Of a stretch of 64,000 nucleotides of DNA, positions 1 through 8,860 are shown piece by piece (position 1 is the stretch's first letter; each line of letters starts with the position of its first letter). The notes beneath the pieces were generated by a model, which made no database searches, was not told where the DNA came from, and saw only the letters and a program-made list of their open reading frames with translations. The DNA is taken from positions 105,174 through 169,173 of the forward strand of contig NZ_UYXQ01000007.1 of NCBI RefSeq assembly GCF_900624995.1, read 5' to 3'. The DNA comes from Pseudomonas antarctica. Lineage in GTDB: Bacteria > Pseudomonadota > Gammaproteobacteria > Pseudomonadales > Pseudomonadaceae. The position numbers and the translations under genes are program-made.

Positions 1-290
1 CTATCCAGGCGTGTGACGCTGCCGGGTATCGATCTCACTGTGAATCCTGCATGGACGCTTGCGCCGACACTCACCCCGCGACACCGCCTGGCGCTTTGGT
101 GCCCAGCTGTCCGACGATTGTCGAAGCGCTCCCCTCCGAGCTGGCCTTCTGGGCCCTGTTCCACTGCCGACACGCGCGCCCACCGGATACTTCTCTCCTA
201 CGTTGATCTGCCCCATGGATGACGCGCACCTGTGCGCATCTGCCCGGCGGCGCCTGCGCGCCTGCCTGACGCAAACGTATGAGACTTGCC
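1..290. other. Leader region without a recognisable gene
   Basis: No protein family, RNA gene or repeat is recognised here. Reading frames that run through it on both strands are arginine- and proline-rich and look like chance frames of GC-rich DNA. It should hold the promoter of the ligase gene that starts at 291, but I found no convincing sigma-70 or sigma-54 site. A gene ending just left of the window cannot be excluded. Confidence 0.4.
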
Positions 291-1661
291 ATGAGTGTTT
301 TTGCCTGCCTGCACGAAGCCCGATCTTTCCTTGAGCAAAACCCGGACATCGAGCTGTTTGAACTGTTTATTCTCGACAACAACGGCGTGCCACGCGGCAA
401 GTTGCTGCATCGCGATGAACTGCTGGCGGTGTACGAAAGCGGGCGGCCTTTGCCCAGCACCATTCTCGGCCTGACGATTAAAGGTGATGATGTGGAAAAC
501 TCCGGGCTGGTGTGGGAAGTCGGTGATATCGACTGCCGCGCCTACCCAATCAGCGGCAGTTTGCAGCGCATGCCGTGGCGCCTGATCCCGACGGCGGCGG
601 TGCAAGTCAGCATGCACCCCACCGAAGGCCTGCCCGCCACCGTGGCCGACCCTCGGCAGTTGCTCGCCAAGGTCATCGACGGGCTGAAGGCCGATGGTTA
701 TTACCCGGTGATGGCGGCGGAGCTGGAGTTTTACCTGCTTGACCAGAAGCCCGACAGCAACGGCCGCCCGCAACCGGCGCGGGACGTGGACGGCAATCGC
801 CCGCGTTCGACCCAAGTCTATGGCTTGCGCGAGCTGGAGCAGATCGAGCCGTTTCTCGCCGACCTCTATAGCGCTTGCAAACTGCAAGGCATCCCGGCGC
901 GCACCGCGATTTCCGAATACGCCCCGGGCCAGGTGGAAATCACCCTGCAACATCGCGCCGACGCGCTGCAAGCGATGGACGAAGCGGTGCGTTACAAGCG
1001 CCTGGTCAAGGGCGTGGCGCACAAGCATGGAATGGCGGCGTGTTTCATGGCCAAGCCGTTCGATGACCTGGCGGGCACCGGCATGCACATGCACATCAGC
1101 CTGGCCGATGCCGACGGCAATAACCTGTTCGCCAGCGAGGCTGCCGACGGCACGCCGCTCTTGCGTCAGGCGGTGGCCGGCATGCTCAGTACCTTGCTCG
1201 ATTCGTTGCTGCTGTTTTGCCCCAACGCCAACTCCTACCGGCGTTTCCAGACCAACAGTTACGCGCCGCTGGCTGCCACGTGGGGCGTGGACAACCGTAC
1301 CGTGAGCCTGCGCGTACCTGGTGGACCGGCGAATTCTCGGCACATTGAACACCGTATTTGCGGCGCCGACGCCAACCCTTACCTGGCCGCTGCGGCGATC
1401 CTGGCGGGGATTCATCGAGGCATCCGCGAACAGCGCGATCCTGGTGCTCCGGTGGAAGGCAACGGTTACGCGCAGGCCAAGGAGTTGCTGCCTACCGACT
1501 GGCTTACCACCTTGCGCGCACTTGAAGGTTCAAGCTGGGCGCGGGATGCGTTTGGCAGTGAGTTCCTCAGTGTGTACCTGGCGGTGAAACGTGCTGAGTA
1601 TCGCCAGTTCATGGGGGAGGTTGGTGAGCAGGATTGGCGGTGGTATCTGCATCAGGCTTGA
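291..1661 (+). CDS. Glutamine synthetase family protein (gamma-glutamylpolyamine synthetase-like)
   Basis: An ATP-dependent glutamine-synthetase-fold ligase of about 456 residues. The catalytic beta-barrel motifs are visible: GTGMHMHISL near residues 262-271, the stretch around NSYRRFQTNSYAP, and RHIEHRICGADANPYLAAAA near 350, which carries the arginines and glutamate that bind glutamate, ATP and metal. Length and motifs fit the GlnA3/PuuA/PauA branch, which joins glutamate to polyamines or other amines, better than the housekeeping GlnA, which is about 468 residues and has a different N-terminus. An upstream in-frame ATG at 279 exists, but MSVFACLHEARSF at 291 is the more natural start. The true substrate cannot be read from the sequence. 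The gene stands alone and is followed directly by a REPIN. Confidence 0.85.
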   Translation: MSVFACLHEARSFLEQNPDIELFELFILDNNGVPRGKLLHRDELLAVYESGRPLPSTILGLTIKGDDVENSGLVWEVGDIDCRAYPISGSLQRMPWRLIPTAAVQVSMHPTEGLPATVADPRQLLAKVIDGLKADGYYPVMAAELEFYLLDQKPDSNGRPQPARDVDGNRPRSTQVYGLRELEQIEPFLADLYSACKLQGIPARTAISEYAPGQVEITLQHRADALQAMDEAVRYKRLVKGVAHKHGMAACFMAKPFDDLAGTGMHMHISLADADGNNLFASEAADGTPLLRQAVAGMLSTLLDSLLLFCPNANSYRRFQTNSYAPLAATWGVDNRTVSLRVPGGPANSRHIEHRICGADANPYLAAAAILAGIHRGIREQRDPGAPVEGNGYAQAKELLPTDWLTTLRALEGSSWARDAFGSEFLSVYLAVKRAEYRQFMGEVGEQDWRWYLHQA

Positions 1662-1663
1662 GC

Positions 1664-1750
1664 CACAGCGGGCTTGCTCGCGAATGCGGTGGTTCAGTTA
1701 CAAATAAACTGACTGACACACCGCCATCGGGAGCAAACCCCCTCCCACAG
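1664..1750. repeat. REPIN (paired inverted REP), diverged
   Basis: The left half contains ccacagcgggcttgctcgcga and the right half ends in gcaaaccccctcccacag, in inverted orientation about 45 bases apart. This is the normal REPIN arrangement seen repeatedly in this window. The right half has lost several of the consensus pairs. Confidence 0.75.
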
Positions 1751-1771
1751 TTTTAACCGAGTACATGTCGG

Positions 1772-1839
1772 GCTCTTTCAAAAGGGACCCGCTGTACAGA
1801 GTGGAGCCCCTCTCAGCCATCACCGAAATAACCGATATG
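1772..1839 (-). repeat. Truncated copy of the dispersed repeat found at 63434
   Basis: Read on the minus strand, these 68 bases match 63434-63500 at about 60 positions, with one gap. Shared blocks include ggtgatggctga, tacagcgggtc and cttttgaaagagc. The similarity stops after gaaagagc, where the other copy goes on to a large structured section. The rest of the 1751-1988 interval shows no gene; one short minus-strand frame at 1871-1936 is discussed in the findings. Confidence 0.75.
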
Positions 1840-1988
1840 GCCCCATCCCACCTGCAACGCCGCCCCGCACTCACATACCCAGCGCGTGCGATTTCAACGC
1901 AATCACGGCTTCGACCTTTTTTTCACGTTGCAGTGGTTAAGCTCTGAATCAAGGTCGTTCACTACCGTTCCCTACACATGAGTCCGTG

Positions 1989-2588
1989 ATGTCGTCACCC
2001 ACTCCATCCTCTATCGAGACTGAATTCGCCGAGCGCTGTGACCGTGAGCATGCCAGGGTCTGCGGCGACACGCGCCCACCTGCGCTGCTCAAGCGTTTGG
2101 CTGCCTGGCGCGATGAGCGGTTAGTGCGCCATGCATTGAAAGTCGCCGGTGAACCGGGGCTGATTCTTGACCTGGCCTGTGGCTCCGGCCGGTTCTGGCC
2201 GGTGTTGGCCGAACACATCAACCGGGTGATCCTGGCCTCGGACAACTCTCAGGCCATGCTCGACCATGCGTGCACTCATCACCCGGCGGCGTTGCTCAAG
2301 CGTGTCAAGACGTTCCAGGGCTCGGCGTTTTCCATCGGCTTGTCAGCAAACGCAGTGGATTGCATTTTTTGCCTGGAATTGTTTCGCCATGTACCGAGTA
2401 GCGAAGGGCGTTTGGCGTTGCTGAGTGAGTTTCATCGGGTCAGCCGCGACACGGTGATTGTCTCGGTGAATGCGCAGACGCCCGTTGAAGGCGAATTCCG
2501 TCAGGCGGGTTTCAAGGTCTTGAACTACCAAGAATTCCTGCCGGGCTCCAAGCTCTGGCGGGTTTACGTTCTGCGTAAGAGAGGCTGA
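1989..2588 (+). CDS. Class I SAM-dependent methyltransferase
   Basis: About 199 residues. The SAM-binding motif I, LILDLACGSGRFWPVLAEH, lies near residues 57-75, followed by an acidic end of strand 2 (ILASDNSQAMLDHA) and a motif IV-like segment (NAVDCIFCLELFRHVP). This is the Methyltransf_11/25 type of fold. Substrate is unknown: such small free-standing enzymes act on metabolites, lipids or quinone-like molecules. A GTG three bases upstream is also possible. It is separated from rnd by about 120 bases and there is no obvious operon partner. Confidence 0.8.
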   Translation: MSSPTPSSIETEFAERCDREHARVCGDTRPPALLKRLAAWRDERLVRHALKVAGEPGLILDLACGSGRFWPVLAEHINRVILASDNSQAMLDHACTHHPAALLKRVKTFQGSAFSIGLSANAVDCIFCLELFRHVPSSEGRLALLSEFHRVSRDTVIVSVNAQTPVEGEFRQAGFKVLNYQEFLPGSKLWRVYVLRKRG

Positions 2589-2709
2589 CTCCCGCCTGTC
2601 GGACTATTCTTCATCTCTGTAGGAGTTTTCATGATGGTGTGTGCACTACGGATGCTCGCAAGGGGCTTTCGCGATATATACTGCGCGCCATTCTTCAAGG
2701 GAGAGCCGT

Positions 2710-3843
2710 GTGGCCATCGATATTCACTGGATCTGCGACAACGATAGCCTCGGCCAGCACTGCGCCGAATGGCAGCAGTTGCCATTCGTCGCCCTCGACA
2801 CCGAATTCATGCGGGTCGATACCTTTTATCCCATTGCCGGGCTGATCCAGATCGGCGATGGCCTGCGTGCTTACCTGATCGACCCCCTGACCATCGACAA
2901 CTGGCAACCCTTGGCTGCCTTGCTGGAGAACCCAGCGGTGATCAAGGTGGTGCACGCCTGCAGTGAAGACCTGGAAGTGTTGCTGCGCCTGACGGGCAGC
3001 CTGCCGGTGCCGTTGTTCGACACCCAATTGGCGGCGGCTTATTTGAACCTCGGTTTCTCCATGGGCTACTCGCGCCTGGTGCAAGCCGTGTTGGATATCG
3101 AGCTGCCCAAGGGTGAGACCCGCTCGGACTGGCTGCAGCGGCCATTGTCCGAGACCCAAGTGAGCTACGCGGCCGAAGACGCGGTGCACTTGGCCGAGGT
3201 TTACATTCGCCTGCGCCCGCGGCTGTCAGACGACAAACACGCCTGGGTGCTGGAAGACGGCGCCGAGTTAGTGGCCAACTTGCGTCGCGAGGTCGACCCG
3301 TACGAGGTGTATCGCGACGCCAAGCTGGCGTGGAAGCTGTCCCGCGCCCAGCTCGCCGTGCTGCGTGAATTGTGCGCCTGGCGCGAGCATCAAGCCCGTG
3401 CCCGTGACTTGCCACGTAACCGCATTATTCGCGAACACGCGTTGTGGCCCCTGGCCAAGTCCCAGCCGGATAACCTCGCCGCTCTGGGTAAAATCGAAGA
3501 CATGCACCCGCGCACCGTGCGTCAGGATGGGCAGTTTCTGCTGGACTTGATCAAACGTGCCGGCAGCGTACCGATGGACCAATGGCCACCTGCCGTGGCT
3601 GAGCCGCTGCCGGTGGACGCCGCCACGCTGATCAAGCAACTGCGCGCCCTGGGCCAGGCCGAAGCCGAACGCCTGGACATGGCGCCGGAACTGATGCTGC
3701 GCAAGAAAACCCTTGAAGCCCTGGTTAAAAGTGGCTACCCCGATGGGCCCTATAAATTGCCAGACTCGCTGCGTGGCTGGCGCCGCGAGTTGATGGGCCA
3801 AGCGCTGCTTGACAGCCTGGCCACTGCCGGAGAACAGCCTTGA
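2710..3843 (+). CDS. rnd: Ribonuclease D
   Basis: A 3'-to-5' exoribonuclease that trims tRNA precursors and other small stable RNAs, 377 residues. The DEDD-family exonuclease motifs are visible: [10 protein letters not shown] near residue 26 (Exo I, Asp-Thr-Glu), [12 protein letters not shown] near 82 (Exo II) and YAAEDAVHL at 153-161 (Exo III with its tyrosine). An HRDC-type helical domain occupies about 210-290. The start is GTG at 2710 (VAIDIHWI...), preceded by gggagagcc, which lines up with known RNase D N-termini; upstream frame extension to 2641 looks non-coding. Its stop overlaps the ycgL start, so the two are co-transcribed. Confidence 0.93.
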   Translation: MAIDIHWICDNDSLGQHCAEWQQLPFVALDTEFMRVDTFYPIAGLIQIGDGLRAYLIDPLTIDNWQPLAALLENPAVIKVVHACSEDLEVLLRLTGSLPVPLFDTQLAAAYLNLGFSMGYSRLVQAVLDIELPKGETRSDWLQRPLSETQVSYAAEDAVHLAEVYIRLRPRLSDDKHAWVLEDGAELVANLRREVDPYEVYRDAKLAWKLSRAQLAVLRELCAWREHQARARDLPRNRIIREHALWPLAKSQPDNLAALGKIEDMHPRTVRQDGQFLLDLIKRAGSVPMDQWPPAVAEPLPVDAATLIKQLRALGQAEAERLDMAPELMLRKKTLEALVKSGYPDGPYKLPDSLRGWRRELMGQALLDSLATAGEQP

Positions 3844-4133
3844 AACGTATTTGCTCCATCTATCGCAGCTTGAAAAAAGACGGAATGTACCTCTACGTGC
3901 TGAAAAGCGATGCGTTGGAGCGTGTGCCGGAACCGTTGATGGAAGCCTTCGGCAAGGCGCATCTGGCCTTCGAGATGATACTGACCCCGGAGCGCAAGCT
4001 CTCCCGCGAGGACATCACCGTGGTCCTTGAGAACCTCGATAAGCAGGGCTACCACCTGCAAATGCCGCCCGCCGAGGATGAGTACATCGAACACTTGCCC
4101 GAAGAGCTGCTGCGACGCAACGACCCAATGTGA
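3840..4133 (+). CDS. ycgL: YcgL domain protein
   Basis: A 97-residue YcgL-family protein ([20 protein letters not shown] at the N-terminus, then the alpha/beta core). The function of the family is not established; in pseudomonads it sits directly behind rnd, suggesting an RNA-related role, which is inference. The start codon is TTG at 3840, and the TTG overlaps the TGA stop of rnd (ttga), so translation is probably coupled. The sequence ccggagaac just upstream can act as the ribosome binding site. Confidence 0.9.
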   Translation: MKRICSIYRSLKKDGMYLYVLKSDALERVPEPLMEAFGKAHLAFEMILTPERKLSREDITVVLENLDKQGYHLQMPPAEDEYIEHLPEELLRRNDPM

Positions 4134-4140
4134 TCGGTCA

Positions 4141-4158
4141 GTGCCCTGTGCAGGGCAC
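4141..4158 (+). terminator. Probable terminator of rnd-ycgL
   Basis: A perfect inverted repeat gtgccctg-tg-cagggcac begins 8 bases after the ycgL stop and is followed by the T-rich attctt. The T tract is weak, so intrinsic termination is plausible rather than certain. Confidence 0.45.
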
Positions 4159-4240
4159 ATTCTTCAATGCAAACGTATAAGTGGGTGGTGGCCGTAAGGA
4201 TGCGGGCGGCTGTCTGCAGTGTTTTTGAAAGGTTTGAACC

Positions 4241-5173
4241 ATGCGTGTTCTGATTGCTGAACAGGATTACCCGCTCTACGCCCAATTACTCAGTGACGCG
4301 GCACCGGACGTCGAGGTGCTGACCAGCGGCGACTCGGCCGAACTGTCGCGCCTGGCCGCCGATTGCCCGGTATGGCTGGGCCAGCCGGACCTGCTGGGCA
4401 CGTTGTTGCGCCAGGGGCACCAACCGCAATGGCTGCAATCGACTTGGGCCGGTGTCACACCGCTGCTGGCCGAGGGCTTGCCCCGCGATTATCGCCTGAC
4501 CCGTGCGGTCGGCATTTTTGGCCAAGTCATGGCCGAATTTGTGCTCACCTACATGCTCGGTCACGAGCGCGAAGTGCTCGCGCGCCTGGTCAGCCAAGTC
4601 GAACGCAAATGGGATAACCGCATGGGCCAGAGCCTGGCGGGGCGTAAGGCGCTGATCGTCGGCACCGGCGATATCGGCCAGAGTGTTGCCGAGTTCCTGC
4701 TGCCGTTTGGCGTCACGTTGTACGGCATCGCCAGCACTGCGCGTGAGCAGGCGCCGTTTATCGAAGTGGCCGGGCTGGACCAATTGGGCCGTCTGGTGGG
4801 CGAGGTGGATTACGTCATCAACCTGCTGCCCAACACGCCAAACACCCATGACCTGTACAACGCGGCGTTGTTCAAGCAATTCAAACCGACCGGGTTGTTT
4901 ATCAATGTCGGGCGCGGCGTGGCTGTGGTCGATGCCGATTTGGTCTGGGCCTTGAAAGAAGGGCACCTGGCCGGTGCGGTGATCGATGTGTGCCGCCAGG
5001 AACCGCTGCCGCAACGCCATCCGTTCTGGACCGCCTGGGGGCTACTGTTGACCGGGCACAGCTCTGCGCCGACCTCGCCGAGCATGATGGTGGAGTTGTT
5101 TGTGCATAACCTGCGGGCTTATCAGGCCAAGGAAGCATTGCGCGGCGAAGTGGATTTCGAGCGCGGTTATTAA
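4241..5173 (+). CDS. D-2-hydroxyacid dehydrogenase (glyoxylate/hydroxypyruvate reductase-like)
   Basis: A 310-residue NAD(P)-dependent dehydrogenase of the D-isomer 2-hydroxyacid family. The Rossmann motif GTGDIGQSVAEFL lies near residues 140-152. The catalytic arginine region is INVGRGVAVVDADL, the acidic residue comes in VIDVCRQEPLP, and the catalytic histidine is in LLTGHSSAPTSP. The short N-terminal domain and motif order resemble GhrA-type glyoxylate/hydroxypyruvate reductases. Exact substrate is not readable. It follows the rnd-ycgL pair as it does, from memory, in P. aeruginosa (PA1294-PA1296). Confidence 0.85.
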   Translation: MRVLIAEQDYPLYAQLLSDAAPDVEVLTSGDSAELSRLAADCPVWLGQPDLLGTLLRQGHQPQWLQSTWAGVTPLLAEGLPRDYRLTRAVGIFGQVMAEFVLTYMLGHEREVLARLVSQVERKWDNRMGQSLAGRKALIVGTGDIGQSVAEFLLPFGVTLYGIASTAREQAPFIEVAGLDQLGRLVGEVDYVINLLPNTPNTHDLYNAALFKQFKPTGLFINVGRGVAVVDADLVWALKEGHLAGAVIDVCRQEPLPQRHPFWTAWGLLLTGHSSAPTSPSMMVELFVHNLRAYQAKEALRGEVDFERGY

Positions 5174-5258
5174 TGTGGGGCTTGCCCGCGATGACGGTGT
5201 ATCAGCCTGCCATGCAGTGACTGGCCCACAGCTATCGCGGGCAAGCCCGCTCCCACAG
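5174..5258. repeat. REPIN
   Basis: The left half begins tgtggggcttgcccgcgatg (with a short deletion in the first arm) and the right half is atcgcgggcaagcccgctcccacag, inverted and about 45 bases apart. It starts immediately after the dehydrogenase stop codon and lies between convergent genes. Confidence 0.8.
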
Positions 5259-5273
5259 GGATTTCAGTAAGGG

Positions 5274-5858
5274 TTACAGGCTGAAGTCACCTTCCGACAC
5301 CAGCTCGCTCAGCGGCTTGCGCGGGCTTGGCGCCTCACGCCCTTGCAGGTACTCCGGCAAGCTCGACTTGTCGCCCAGCTTGCCCACGGCCACCGCCGCG
5401 TGCAGTGCATAACCGGCTGGAATCTTCAGCTCTTTGCGGGTCAGTTCCTGATCGAAACCGGCCATGCCGTGAGTATGCCAGCCGCTGAGACTGGCCTGCA
5501 GTGCCAGGTGGCCCCAGGCCGAGCCGGTGTCGAAGGTGTGCCACAGCGCCGGGGTTTCTTCAGTGGCGCCGGGGGCGGTGAAGTCGGTTTTCGAGGCGAT
5601 GATCACCAACGCCGAGGCGTGTTGCGCCCAACCGCGGTTGAACTCATTCAGCAAGCCCAGGAAACGTTCCCAGTCCGGCGTGTCCCGGCGCGCGTAGAGA
5701 AACCGCCACGGCTGCGAGTTGTAGGCCGATGGTGCCCAGCGTGCGGCTTCGAAGAAACTCAGCAGGGTGTCCTGCGGGATGCTTTCGCCGGTGAAGGCGC
5801 GGGGCGACCAGCGCTCGGTGAACTGAGTGTGAATCGGGTAATCGGCAACGCGTGTCAT
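5274..5858 (-). CDS. Nitroreductase family oxidoreductase
   Basis: A 194-residue FMN-dependent nitroreductase-fold protein. Family features are the N-terminal RWSPRAFTGESIP, whose Arg-Ala-Phe motif contacts FMN phosphate, and ARWAPSAYNSQPWRFLYA, the serine/asparagine/arginine flavin pocket near residues 40-57. The C-terminal part carries GWHTHGMAGFD. Such enzymes reduce nitroaromatics, quinones or flavins with NAD(P)H; the physiological substrate is unknown. The start MTRVADYPIH at 5858 fits the family; the in-frame extension upstream to 5918 looks non-coding. Confidence 0.85.
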   Translation of the reverse strand: MTRVADYPIHTQFTERWSPRAFTGESIPQDTLLSFFEAARWAPSAYNSQPWRFLYARRDTPDWERFLGLLNEFNRGWAQHASALVIIASKTDFTAPGATEETPALWHTFDTGSAWGHLALQASLSGWHTHGMAGFDQELTRKELKIPAGYALHAAVAVGKLGDKSSLPEYLQGREAPSPRKPLSELVSEGDFSL

Positions 5859-6011
5859 GGGCAGTTCCTGATCGTCAATTTGGCGCTCAAAGCTACTGCG
5901 CGCCCACCAGACTGACAAGTGATGTTACACCGCCAGTCGCAAGCGCTTGGCCCCAACGGCCTTGGGCACTAGACTGACGGCCTTTTCACCTACCGATACT
6001 GATGCAGAGCC

Positions 6012-6461
6012 ATGGCCGCCAAAGTCGAACCTTTCTGGATACGCAAAACCCTTGAACACCTCGACCAGGAGGAATGGGAGTCGTTGTGCGACGGCTGCGG
6101 CCTGTGCTGCTTGCAGAAGCTCGAGGATGAGGACGACAACAGCGTCTATTACACACGTATTGCCTGCAAACTGCTCGACCTGAAAACCTGCCAGTGCACC
6201 GACTACCCCAACCGCCGCGCGTCGGTGCCTGACTGCATCCAGCTCACGCCGGGCCAGGCCGACCAGTTCAAATGGCTGCCGCCCACCTGCGGCTACCGCC
6301 TGGTCAGCGAACGCAAGGACTTGCCGCTGTGGCATCACCTGGTCTGTGGCGACCGCGATGCTGTGCATCACGAACGCATTTCCCAGTCCGGCCGCATGCT
6401 CGCCGAAGGCAGCGTGCCCGAAGATGACTGGGAGGATCACCTGATCTTCCGCGCGGGCTGA
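6012..6461 (+). CDS. ycgN: YcgN family cysteine-cluster protein
   Basis: A 149-residue protein of the UPF0260/YkgJ cysteine-cluster type. The signature is [10 protein letters not shown] near residues 27-36, followed by further cysteines in [16 protein letters not shown] and PDCIQLTP, and late ones in PTCGYR and LVCGD. The pattern suggests a bound zinc or iron-sulfur centre, but function is not established. Its last codon is 13 bases before the next gene, so the two probably form an operon. Confidence 0.88.
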   Translation: MAAKVEPFWIRKTLEHLDQEEWESLCDGCGLCCLQKLEDEDDNSVYYTRIACKLLDLKTCQCTDYPNRRASVPDCIQLTPGQADQFKWLPPTCGYRLVSERKDLPLWHHLVCGDRDAVHHERISQSGRMLAEGSVPEDDWEDHLIFRAG

Positions 6462-6474
6462 AATAGGAGTGTGT

Positions 6475-7695
6475 ATGACGGTGGCAACCAAGCTGGCAGC
6501 CTCTTTCGTGCTGCTGGCGCTGAGCCTGCCTGCGTGGTGCGCGAAGAAAGTCGACCTCGACTATCACGTCAAGCTACTGCCCCAAAGTGATCAGGCCGAG
6601 GTGCGTGTGATCCTGTCCCATGGCTCGGCGGTGCGCAGCCTGAATTTCGACCTGGGCCGTGATGGTGACTACAGCGACTTCAAGGCCGATGGCCAGTGGA
6701 AGATCAACGGTAACCGTGGCCTGTGGCAGCCCAGTGCTGACAAGGCCAGCCTGAGCTACCGCGTACGGCTAACCCACGCACGTAAACCCGGAATGTATGA
6801 CGCGCGGATGACGCCAAGTTGGGCAGTGTTTCGCGGTGAGGACCTGGTGCCAGCGGCGCGGCTCGACCAGCAGGACGGCGTAGAACTGGTCTCGCGCCTG
6901 ATATTCGAACTGCCGGCAGGCTGGAAAAGCATCGAAACCGCCTGGCCACGTATCGGCAAGAATAAATTCCGTATCGACAACGTGTCCCGCCTGTTCGACC
7001 GACCCACCGGCTGGATGCTCGCCGGCACGCTGGGCAGCCGCCGCGTGCGCCTGGGCGAAACCGACGTTACCGTGGCCTCGCCCAAGGGCCAGGCTATGCG
7101 GCGCATGGATGTGCTTACCGTGCTGACGTTCGTCTGGCCGCAGGTGGCGGCGGCGTTCCCTCGTCACCCGGCCAAGCTGCTAGTGGTGGGGGCCAGTGAC
7201 CCGATGCGCCGTGGCGCGTTCTCGGCGCGTGACTCGATCTACCTCAATAGCCGCACTCCGTTGGTCAGCGAAAACGGCAGCAGCCCGTTGATTCGCGAAG
7301 TGGTGCAGGCCATCGGCCGCTTCAATGACCATGATACGAGTGACTGGATCAGCGAAGGGCTTGGCGAGTATTACGCCGTCGAGTTGCTACGACGTGCGGG
7401 TGGCATCACCGATGAACGGTATGCGGCAATCCAGGCGCGATTGAGCAAGGAGGGCAAAGAGGTAACCACGCTGCGTGGCGATCACGTCAACGGGGCGACA
7501 GTGGCTCGGGCGGTGGTGGTGCTGCAGGAGCTGGATCGCGAAATTCGCGTGAAGACTCACAACAAGCGTTCGTTGGATGACCTCGCGCAGGCGGTCATGC
7601 GCGCGAACAGCATCACCACTGCGGAGTTTGTGCAGTTGGCCGAGAGTGTGATCGGCGAGTCGTCGGTGGTGCTGGAGAGTAAATTACTGCGCTGA
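6475..7695 (+). CDS. Exported gluzincin-like protein lacking the zinc motif
   Basis: A 406-residue protein with a signal peptide (hydrophobic stretch about residues 8-22, ending in ALSLPAWCA). The middle resembles M61/M1-type peptidases: WISEGLGEYYAVELLRRAGG at residues 291-310 looks like the conserved Trp-x-x-Glu-Gly segment that supplies the third zinc ligand. The place where HExxH is expected reads REVVQ at 274-278, so both histidines are missing. It is therefore probably not an active metallopeptidase and may be a binding protein or pseudoenzyme in the periplasm. Start at 6475 is supported by taggag five bases upstream. It sits behind ycgN and is followed by a REPIN. Confidence 0.65.
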   Translation: MTVATKLAASFVLLALSLPAWCAKKVDLDYHVKLLPQSDQAEVRVILSHGSAVRSLNFDLGRDGDYSDFKADGQWKINGNRGLWQPSADKASLSYRVRLTHARKPGMYDARMTPSWAVFRGEDLVPAARLDQQDGVELVSRLIFELPAGWKSIETAWPRIGKNKFRIDNVSRLFDRPTGWMLAGTLGSRRVRLGETDVTVASPKGQAMRRMDVLTVLTFVWPQVAAAFPRHPAKLLVVGASDPMRRGAFSARDSIYLNSRTPLVSENGSSPLIREVVQAIGRFNDHDTSDWISEGLGEYYAVELLRRAGGITDERYAAIQARLSKEGKEVTTLRGDHVNGATVARAVVVLQELDREIRVKTHNKRSLDDLAQAVMRANSITTAEFVQLAESVIGESSVVLESKLLR

Positions 7696-7721
7696 TCCCG
7701 AGCCATAAATGGCTCGACATG

Positions 7722-7809
7722 TGGGAGGGGGCTTGCTCGCGAAAGCGCAGTATCAGTCACTGCAATTGTTGACTGACCCACCGCTATCGGGGGAAAGCCC
7801 CCTCCCGCC
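7722..7809. repeat. REPIN
   Basis: Left half gtgggagggggcttgctcgcg and right half gaaagccccctcccgcc in inverted orientation. The central spacer contains cagtcactgcaattg and gttgactgacccaccgc, the same spacer style as at 1664, 19499 and 25079. Confidence 0.8.
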
Positions 7810-7839
7810 TTTAGATCTGCGTAGAACTGGAGATCGGAG

Positions 7840-8190
7840 TTAGCCCCTCGTTTTAGTGGCCTTCTCAGCCGCCACTTCAGCCTTGGTTTTGAGGCTTTTC
7901 AGCTCTTCGCCAGCGCGTTCGATCTTCGTGCGCACACTGTTCATTTCCTGGCGGCCCTGCTCCAGCTTGTCTTTGAGCGAGCTGTGCCCGGTCACACCAC
8001 GTACCAGCGCCACACCACCAATCGCCACCTGGATCAGCCCGAAGATCCCGCCACGACGCAGGCCTTTGCCGACCATCATCACGCCGCCGGCCACCGAGCC
8101 GATGCGCTCCCAGCCGTGCACGTTTTGCGTGGGCTGGGTTTCAAAGGGTGTGTGTTCGATGATAGGTCGCAGGATTTTGCTGTCGCTCAT
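7840..8190 (-). CDS. YgaP-like membrane protein (DUF2892 type)
   Basis: A 116-residue protein. Residues about 28-66 form a glycine-rich membrane hairpin (GSVAGGVMMVGKGLRRGG, then FGLIQVAIGGVALVRGVTGH), as in the YgaP-like transmembrane domain. The last 45 residues are charged and predicted coiled coil (SLKDKLEQGRQEMNSVRTK..., ending KAEVAAEKATKTRG). Function unknown. It is transcribed in the same direction as the RNA methyltransferase upstream, 68 bases away. Confidence 0.75.
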   Translation of the reverse strand: MSDSKILRPIIEHTPFETQPTQNVHGWERIGSVAGGVMMVGKGLRRGGIFGLIQVAIGGVALVRGVTGHSSLKDKLEQGRQEMNSVRTKIERAGEELKSLKTKAEVAAEKATKTRG

Positions 8191-8258
8191 GATCTGTCTC
8201 CAACAAGGGCAAGTGATAAGTAGCTGACTGTTTGCGGGTGCTGGATGTTCCCGAAAAA

Positions 8259-8726
8259 TCAGTACTTGGGGCCCGAACGGGTGTTGTTGCCCTTGGCCAT
8301 TCGGTCGTAAAGCACAACGTTGACGGTGGCGGCGAGGTTCATGCAGCCGGTGGTCGGTATGTACACCACGTCCTCACACCAGTCGCGAATCTCTTTATCC
8401 AGCGAGCCGTCTTCGGGGCCAAAGATATACAGCGCGCGGTCCGGGTGAGTGTATTCGGGCAGCGGGCGGGCGCCCTCGACCAGTTCCACGGCGACCGGGA
8501 TGCAGCCCAGCGGCAGGATCTTTTTCAGGTCATCAATGCCGATCAGCGGAATGTCGTGATGGACTTTCTTGGTGTCGGTGATGAAATCCCGGGCGCGCTC
8601 GTAACGCACGCCGGTGTAAAACACCGAGGCCACGCCGTAGCAGCCGGCGGCACGCATCACCGAGCCAACGTTTTCGGGGGATTTGGGGTTATACAGACCG
8701 ATGCAACTGTAGCGTTTATTGCCCAC
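8259..8726 (-). CDS. TrmH/SpoU-family RNA methyltransferase
   Basis: A 155-residue SPOUT-fold methyltransferase without an extra RNA-binding domain. The three family motifs are present: NVGSVMRAAGCYG (motif 1, residues about 19-31), ALYIFGPEDGSL (motif 2) and GCMNLAATVNVVLYDRM (motif 3), which together form the SAM-binding trefoil knot. It probably 2'-O-methylates a tRNA or rRNA nucleotide, but the target is not readable. The length is like TrmL (about 157), yet the N-terminal motif differs and I would not name it trmL. Confidence 0.85.
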   Translation of the reverse strand: MGNKRYSCIGLYNPKSPENVGSVMRAAGCYGVASVFYTGVRYERARDFITDTKKVHHDIPLIGIDDLKKILPLGCIPVAVELVEGARPLPEYTHPDRALYIFGPEDGSLDKEIRDWCEDVVYIPTTGCMNLAATVNVVLYDRMAKGNNTRSGPKY

Positions 8727-8860
8727 GAGGAAGGGTGCCTTGGAGAAAAGCTGCGATTATACGAGGATTGGTCGGGCTGCGGTCGGTATCAAGAGGTGTG
8801 ATGCAATCTTGTCGCGAGGGAACAAGCGCCCTCGCTACAAAAAGCCCCGCAAGCCAGGCT

